From positions 69,732 through 133,731 of the forward strand of contig UBXM01000033.1 in NCBI GenBank assembly GCA_900469445.1: a stretch of 64,000 bases of DNA, written 5' to 3'. The stretch is from Hyphomicrobiales bacterium. GTDB taxonomy: Bacteria; Pseudomonadota; Alphaproteobacteria; Rhizobiales; Rhizobiaceae. Below the pieces are notes generated by a model. It was not told the DNA's origin, searched no databases, and worked only from the letters and a program-made list of their open reading frames with translations. Of the stretch, positions 60,199 through 64,000 are shown one piece after another (the first letter of the stretch is position 1; every line of letters starts with the position of its first letter). The translations under genes were made by a program, and so were the position numbers.

Positions 60199-63189
60199 AT
60201 GCCCATGAAAAAAGGCGATCACCTCTTCCTAGTCGACGGGTCCGGATTCATCTTCCGCGCCTTCCACGCATTGCCGCCGTTGACGCGCAAAACCGATGGC
60301 CTGCCGGTCGGGGCGGTGTCCGGCTTCTGCAACATGCTGTGGAAGCTGCTGACGGATGCGCGTGATACCTCCGTCGGTGTGACGCCCACCCATTTCGCGG
60401 TCATCTTCGATTACTCGTCGAAGACGTTCCGCAAGGATCTCTACGACGCCTACAAGGCAAACCGCTCGGCGCCGCCGGAAGAGCTGGTTCCGCAATTCGG
60501 CCTGATCCGTCAGGCGACGCGCGCCTTCAACCTTCCTTGCATCGAAACCGAGGGTTTCGAGGCCGACGACATCATTGCGACTTACGCCCGTCAGGCGGAA
60601 GCGACTGGCGCAGACGTCACCATCGTGTCTTCCGACAAGGACCTGATGCAGCTCGTGACGCCGATGGTCCACATGTATGACAGCATGAAGGACAAACAGA
60701 TCGGCATTCCCGAAGTCGTTGAAAAATGGGGTGTGCCGCCGGAGAAGATGATCGACCTTCAGGCCATGGTCGGCGATTCGGTCGACAACGTTCCGGGCAT
60801 TCCCGGCATCGGCCCGAAAACGGCAGCCCAGCTTCTGGAAGAATTCGGCGATCTCGATACGCTGCTGACCCGCGCTACCGAGATCAAGCAGGTCAAGCGC
60901 CGCGAGAACATCATCGCCAATGCCGACCTCGCGCGCCTTTCCCGCCAGCTGGTGGAACTGCGGACCGATGTGCCGCTGGAACTCGATCTCGACGCATTGT
61001 TCCTCGAACCTCAGGATGGCCCCAAACTCGTCGCCTTCCTGAAAGCGATGGAATTCGGCACGCTGACGCGTCGCGTTGCTGCCGCCTGCGAATGCGATGC
61101 CAATGCCATCGAGCCGGCAGTCATCGAGGTGGAATGGGGCGCAGACGCCCGTGGTCCGGATCTCGATGCCGGCACCGCGGTCGATACCGGCGAAGCTGCT
61201 GCAGATGCGCCGGCCTCGCCTGGCAAGGCGGCCGTCGCCAAGGGTACCGATGGCGCAACGCCGTCGGAATTTGCGGACGCACGGATCGCTGCTTTCGCCA
61301 ATACCAAGATCGACACGACCAAATATGTGACGATCCGCGATGTCGAGGTGCTCGACGACTGGATCAAGGCGGCACGCGAAACCGGTCTTGTCGGCTTCGA
61401 TACCGAGACCAATTCGCTCGATCCGATGCAGACCGAACTGGTCGGTTTCTCACTCGCCATTGCGGATAACAGCGATAACCCGTCCGGGCTCGATGTTCGC
61501 GCCGCCTATGTACCGCTCACCCACAAGACCGGGGTTGGCGATCTGCTCGGCGGCGGAATGGCCGAGAACCAGCTTTCCACCCGCGATGCGCTGGATCGCC
61601 TGAAGCCGCTGCTCGAAGATGCCTCGGTCCTCAAGGTCGCGCAGAACCTCAAGTTCGACTACCTCGTCATGAAGCGCCACGGCATCACCGTGAAGGGTTA
61701 TGATGATACGATGCTGATGTCCTATGTGCTGGACGCCGGCAAGACCACGCATGGCATGGATACGCTGTCCGAGCGCTGGCTCAATCACAAGCCGATCGCC
61801 TTCAAGGATGTCGCCGGTTCGGGCAAGAGCGGCGTCACCTTCGACTTCGTCGATATCGACCGTGCGACCGCCTATGCCGCCGAAGACGCCGACGTGACGC
61901 TGAGGCTCTGGATGGTGCTGAAGCCGCAACTGGCGGCGATGGGGCTTACCCGTATCTATGAGCGGCTGGAGCGTCCACTCGTCGAGGTTCTGGCGCGTAT
62001 GGAAGAGCGCGGTATTTCCATCGACCGGCAGATCCTGTCGCGCCTTTCCGGCGAGCTGGCGCAGAAGGCGGCCGCCTTCGAGGACGAGATCTACGAACTC
62101 GCCGGCGAAAAATTCACTATCGGCTCTCCGAAGCAGCTCGGCGATATCCTGTTCGGCAAGATGGGTCTTCCCGGTGGTTCCAAGACCAAGACCGGCCAAT
62201 GGTCGACCTCGGCGCAGGTTCTGGAAGATCTGGCGGCCGAAGGTGCGCCGCTGCCGCGCAAGATCGTCGACTGGCGCCAGCTGACCAAGCTGAAATCCAC
62301 CTATACGGATGCGCTGCCGGGTTATGTCCATCCCGAGACGAAGCGGGTTCACACCTCTTATTCTCTCGCCTCGACCACGACCGGCCGCCTGTCGTCGTCA
62401 GAACCCAACCTGCAGAACATTCCGGTCCGTAATGCCGAAGGCCGCAAAATCCGCACCGCCTTCATTGCGTCGCCTGGCCACAAGCTTCTGTCTGCCGACT
62501 ACAGCCAGATCGAACTGCGCGTGCTTGCGCATGTGGCGGACATCCCGCAGCTTCGTCAGGCCTTCGCAGATGGTGTCGATATCCACGCCATGACGGCGTC
62601 GGAAATGTTCGGCGTTCCGATGGAAGGCATGCCGAGTGAAGTGCGCCGCCGTGCCAAGGCGATCAATTTCGGCATCATCTACGGCATTTCCGCCTTCGGC
62701 CTTGCCAATCAGCTGTCGATAGAGCGGTCGGAAGCGAGCGACTACATCAAGAAATATTTCGAACGCTTCCCCGGCATTCGCGATTACATGGATTCAACCA
62801 AAGCCTTCGCCCGCGAGCATGGCTATGTGGAAACGATCTTCGGTCGCCGCGCCCATTACCCGGAGATCAAGTCGTCCAATCCCTCGATGCGCGCCTTCAA
62901 CGAGCGTGCGGCGATCAACGCGCCGATTCAAGGGTCAGCGGCGGATATCATTCGTCGTGCCATGGTGAAGATGGAGCAGGTATTGGCCGATGCCGGGCTT
63001 GGCGAACGCGTTCGCATGCTCTTGCAGGTCCATGACGAACTGATCTTCGAAGTCGAAGATGCGGATGTCGAAAAGGCGATGCCGATTATCGTCTCGACCA
63101 TGGAACAGGCTGCAATGCCTGCCATTTCGATGAAAGTGCCGCTCAAGGTGGACGCGCGCGCCGCGTCCAACTGGGATGAGGCGCACTGA
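60199..63189 (+). CDS. polA: DNA polymerase I
   Basis: Okazaki-fragment processing and repair polymerase, 996 residues from the ATG at 60199; an ATG two codons on is equally possible, and neither has a clear ribosome site. The 5'-3' exonuclease spans about 1-295 (LFLVDGSGFIFRAFHALPP, GDSVDNVPGIPGIGPKTA). The 3'-5' proofreading domain has an intact DTET motif near 408. The polymerase domain has motif A LSADYSQIELR, motif B RRRAKAINFGIIYGIS and motif C QVHDELIFEV. All three activities look functional. Confidence 0.97.
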   Translation: MPMKKGDHLFLVDGSGFIFRAFHALPPLTRKTDGLPVGAVSGFCNMLWKLLTDARDTSVGVTPTHFAVIFDYSSKTFRKDLYDAYKANRSAPPEELVPQFGLIRQATRAFNLPCIETEGFEADDIIATYARQAEATGADVTIVSSDKDLMQLVTPMVHMYDSMKDKQIGIPEVVEKWGVPPEKMIDLQAMVGDSVDNVPGIPGIGPKTAAQLLEEFGDLDTLLTRATEIKQVKRRENIIANADLARLSRQLVELRTDVPLELDLDALFLEPQDGPKLVAFLKAMEFGTLTRRVAAACECDANAIEPAVIEVEWGADARGPDLDAGTAVDTGEAAADAPASPGKAAVAKGTDGATPSEFADARIAAFANTKIDTTKYVTIRDVEVLDDWIKAARETGLVGFDTETNSLDPMQTELVGFSLAIADNSDNPSGLDVRAAYVPLTHKTGVGDLLGGGMAENQLSTRDALDRLKPLLEDASVLKVAQNLKFDYLVMKRHGITVKGYDDTMLMSYVLDAGKTTHGMDTLSERWLNHKPIAFKDVAGSGKSGVTFDFVDIDRATAYAAEDADVTLRLWMVLKPQLAAMGLTRIYERLERPLVEVLARMEERGISIDRQILSRLSGELAQKAAAFEDEIYELAGEKFTIGSPKQLGDILFGKMGLPGGSKTKTGQWSTSAQVLEDLAAEGAPLPRKIVDWRQLTKLKSTYTDALPGYVHPETKRVHTSYSLASTTTGRLSSSEPNLQNIPVRNAEGRKIRTAFIASPGHKLLSADYSQIELRVLAHVADIPQLRQAFADGVDIHAMTASEMFGVPMEGMPSEVRRRAKAINFGIIYGISAFGLANQLSIERSEASDYIKKYFERFPGIRDYMDSTKAFAREHGYVETIFGRRAHYPEIKSSNPSMRAFNERAAINAPIQGSAADIIRRAMVKMEQVLADAGLGERVRMLLQVHDELIFEVEDADVEKAMPIIVSTMEQAAMPAISMKVPLKVDARAASNWDEAH

Positions 63190-63226
63190 CAGCTGCCGCT
63201 TCCATATGACCGGCGCTTGGCGTCGG

Positions 63227-63529
63227 TCAGGCAGAGCCATTCTCTGGATAAAGAGAGGTCAATGCCGTGGCAAGCAGCTCCTCGGCATAGGTATCTGCCG
63301 TTTCCTGCGCATCCTTGGTCAGGCCGACCTCGCGCGATCGTTGTCGCACGGTATCCTGGATCAGTGCCGCGATACCGCGGGCCTGATCGGAATTGCCGTT
63401 GTCGGAGGTGTCGAGCGTTAACGCCAACGCGGTCATGGCAACGATCTCCAGCACGACTATTCGTGCTTCCAGATCCGTATTCGTCACGCCGTCAGGGTCA
63501 GCTCCATCCTTTGCTCGTGTTTCAATCAC
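63227..63529 (-). CDS. Small protein of unknown function
   Basis: 100 residues from the GTG at 63529, which follows GGAGCTGGGGCG; an upstream GTG at 63553 lacks a ribosome site. Soluble and helical (LEARIVVLEIVAMTALALTL; ARGIAALIQDTVRQRSREVG) with an acidic N-terminus. No family is recognised. It converges on polA. Confidence 0.6.
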   Translation of the reverse strand: MIETRAKDGADPDGVTNTDLEARIVVLEIVAMTALALTLDTSDNGNSDQARGIAALIQDTVRQRSREVGLTKDAQETADTYAEELLATALTSLYPENGSA

Positions 63530-63617
63530 CGCCCCAGCTCCATTTGGCTCCACATCTATTAGGTGTGGCGAATAAATCAGGTAGGGGAGCCGATGGAACT
63601 TTAAAGCATGTCAGGTT

Positions 63618-64000
63618 TTATTTTTCTTTCGAAGTGACAGAATGGGATAACAAAGTCGAAATGGCGTCGACGATCGCTTTGCCCGAAACGTCCATTTCGC
63701 CGCTATTGTCGATCGTGATGACATTATAGTCGCCGGCGACACCAAGCGAACCCCGGTTCAGTCGGCGCAGAATGTCTTCCCTGGTTTCCCGTCCACGCGC
63801 TTCAAGGCGTAATGCCAGCACTTCCGGGCGTGCCGTCACGTTGATGACGACGAGATTTGGATATGCTTCCCGAAACAGGCCGAGCGCTGAACGGGATCCA
63901 TTCGCAATCACGATCGCACCGCGGGACACGGCCTGCTTCGTTTCGACGGGTATGCCGTAGTGCAATCCGTGCGCTTCCCATGAAACTGCAAAGCGGCCAT
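63618..64000 (-). CDS. phnN: Ribose 1,5-bisphosphokinase PhnN, 3' part only
   Basis: The open frame runs off the right edge of the window, so the N-terminal part with the P-loop is missing. The visible 126 or so residues include SWEAHGLHYGIPVE, VSRGAIVIANGSRSAL and VINVTARPEVLALRLEARGRE, typical of PhnN in the C-P lyase pathway for phosphonates (makes PRPP from ribose 1,5-bisphosphate). An internal TTG near 63965 is not the true start, because the family sequence continues upstream of it. Confidence 0.88.
   Translation of the reverse strand, partial: GRFAVSWEAHGLHYGIPVETKQAVSRGAIVIANGSRSALGLFREAYPNLVVINVTARPEVLALRLEARGRETREDILRRLNRGSLGVAGDYNVITIDNSGEMDVSGKAIVDAISTLLSHSVTSKEK

Overview
The window looks like the chromosome of a member of the Rhizobiaceae (Agrobacterium/Rhizobium/Sinorhizobium group). 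The evidence is high GC with strongly biased codon use, a 455-residue class II EPSP synthase very close to the Agrobacterium CP4 type, an FYDLN-acid-domain gene, a separate pheA next to kdsB, a CycM-type membrane cytochrome c, CTTGAC-like -35 boxes, and intergenic palindromes and small RNAs of types known from rhizobia. Species cannot be fixed from sequence alone. Nearly everything is core chromosome. I see no phage, insertion sequence, CRISPR array or defence island.

Layout. 1-3.0 kb: end of a sugar ABC-transporter operon (permease, Gfo/Idh/MocA dehydrogenase, ATPase). 3.0-8.1 kb: tRNA-Ala(GGC), FYDLN protein, then aroA-cmk and rpsA. 8.2-16.1 kb: a large unrecognised Ala/Pro/Gln-rich protein, an RNase D-like exonuclease, a small RNA, an Ldh-family dehydrogenase, exbB-exbD-tonB and kduD. 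16.1-22.2 kb: rimP-nusA-ylxR-infB with a leader terminator in front of rimP. 22.3-31 kb: MFS exporter, GNAT, recR and an MltB-like transglycosylase, MOSC protein, PagL-like outer-membrane protein, LysE exporter, dnaX-ybaB and the 4.5S RNA. 31-42.5 kb: HIT-nudC, a WYL regulator with a VOC protein, kdsB-pheA, cycM, AEC transporter, adenosine kinase, SH3 protein, 2-hydroxyacid dehydrogenase, recF-moeB-GNAT. 42.7-49.7 kb: a globin-coupled chemoreceptor, slyX, LtrA, cspA, a second small RNA, a YbaK deacylase and a run of very small stress-type genes. 49.9-64 kb: PBP1A, dnaK-dnaJ, an M20 dipeptidase, L-lactate permease with a MarR regulator, a third small RNA, polA, a small unknown gene and the 3' part of phnN.

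The most interesting signal is non-coding. Two separate loci (10984-11108, + strand; 46800-46918, - strand) encode three-hairpin RNAs in which every loop displays the anti-Shine-Dalgarno string CCTCCTCCC. They also share an 18-bp upstream element at the same distance from the promoter. A third RNA, between marR and polA, has the same plan with CCCCC-type loops. The first two resemble the rhizobial alpha-r14 / 'cuckoo' RNAs and the third sits at the alpha-r7 locus. These names are from memory and not searched. The shared upstream box would be a testable common control point.

Other regulatory patterns are three small genes with matching general-stress (RpoE2/EcfG) promoters, one exact CtrA-type site in front of a possible 31-codon gene, and a palindromic repeat that has become coding sequence at the start of the MltB-like gene.
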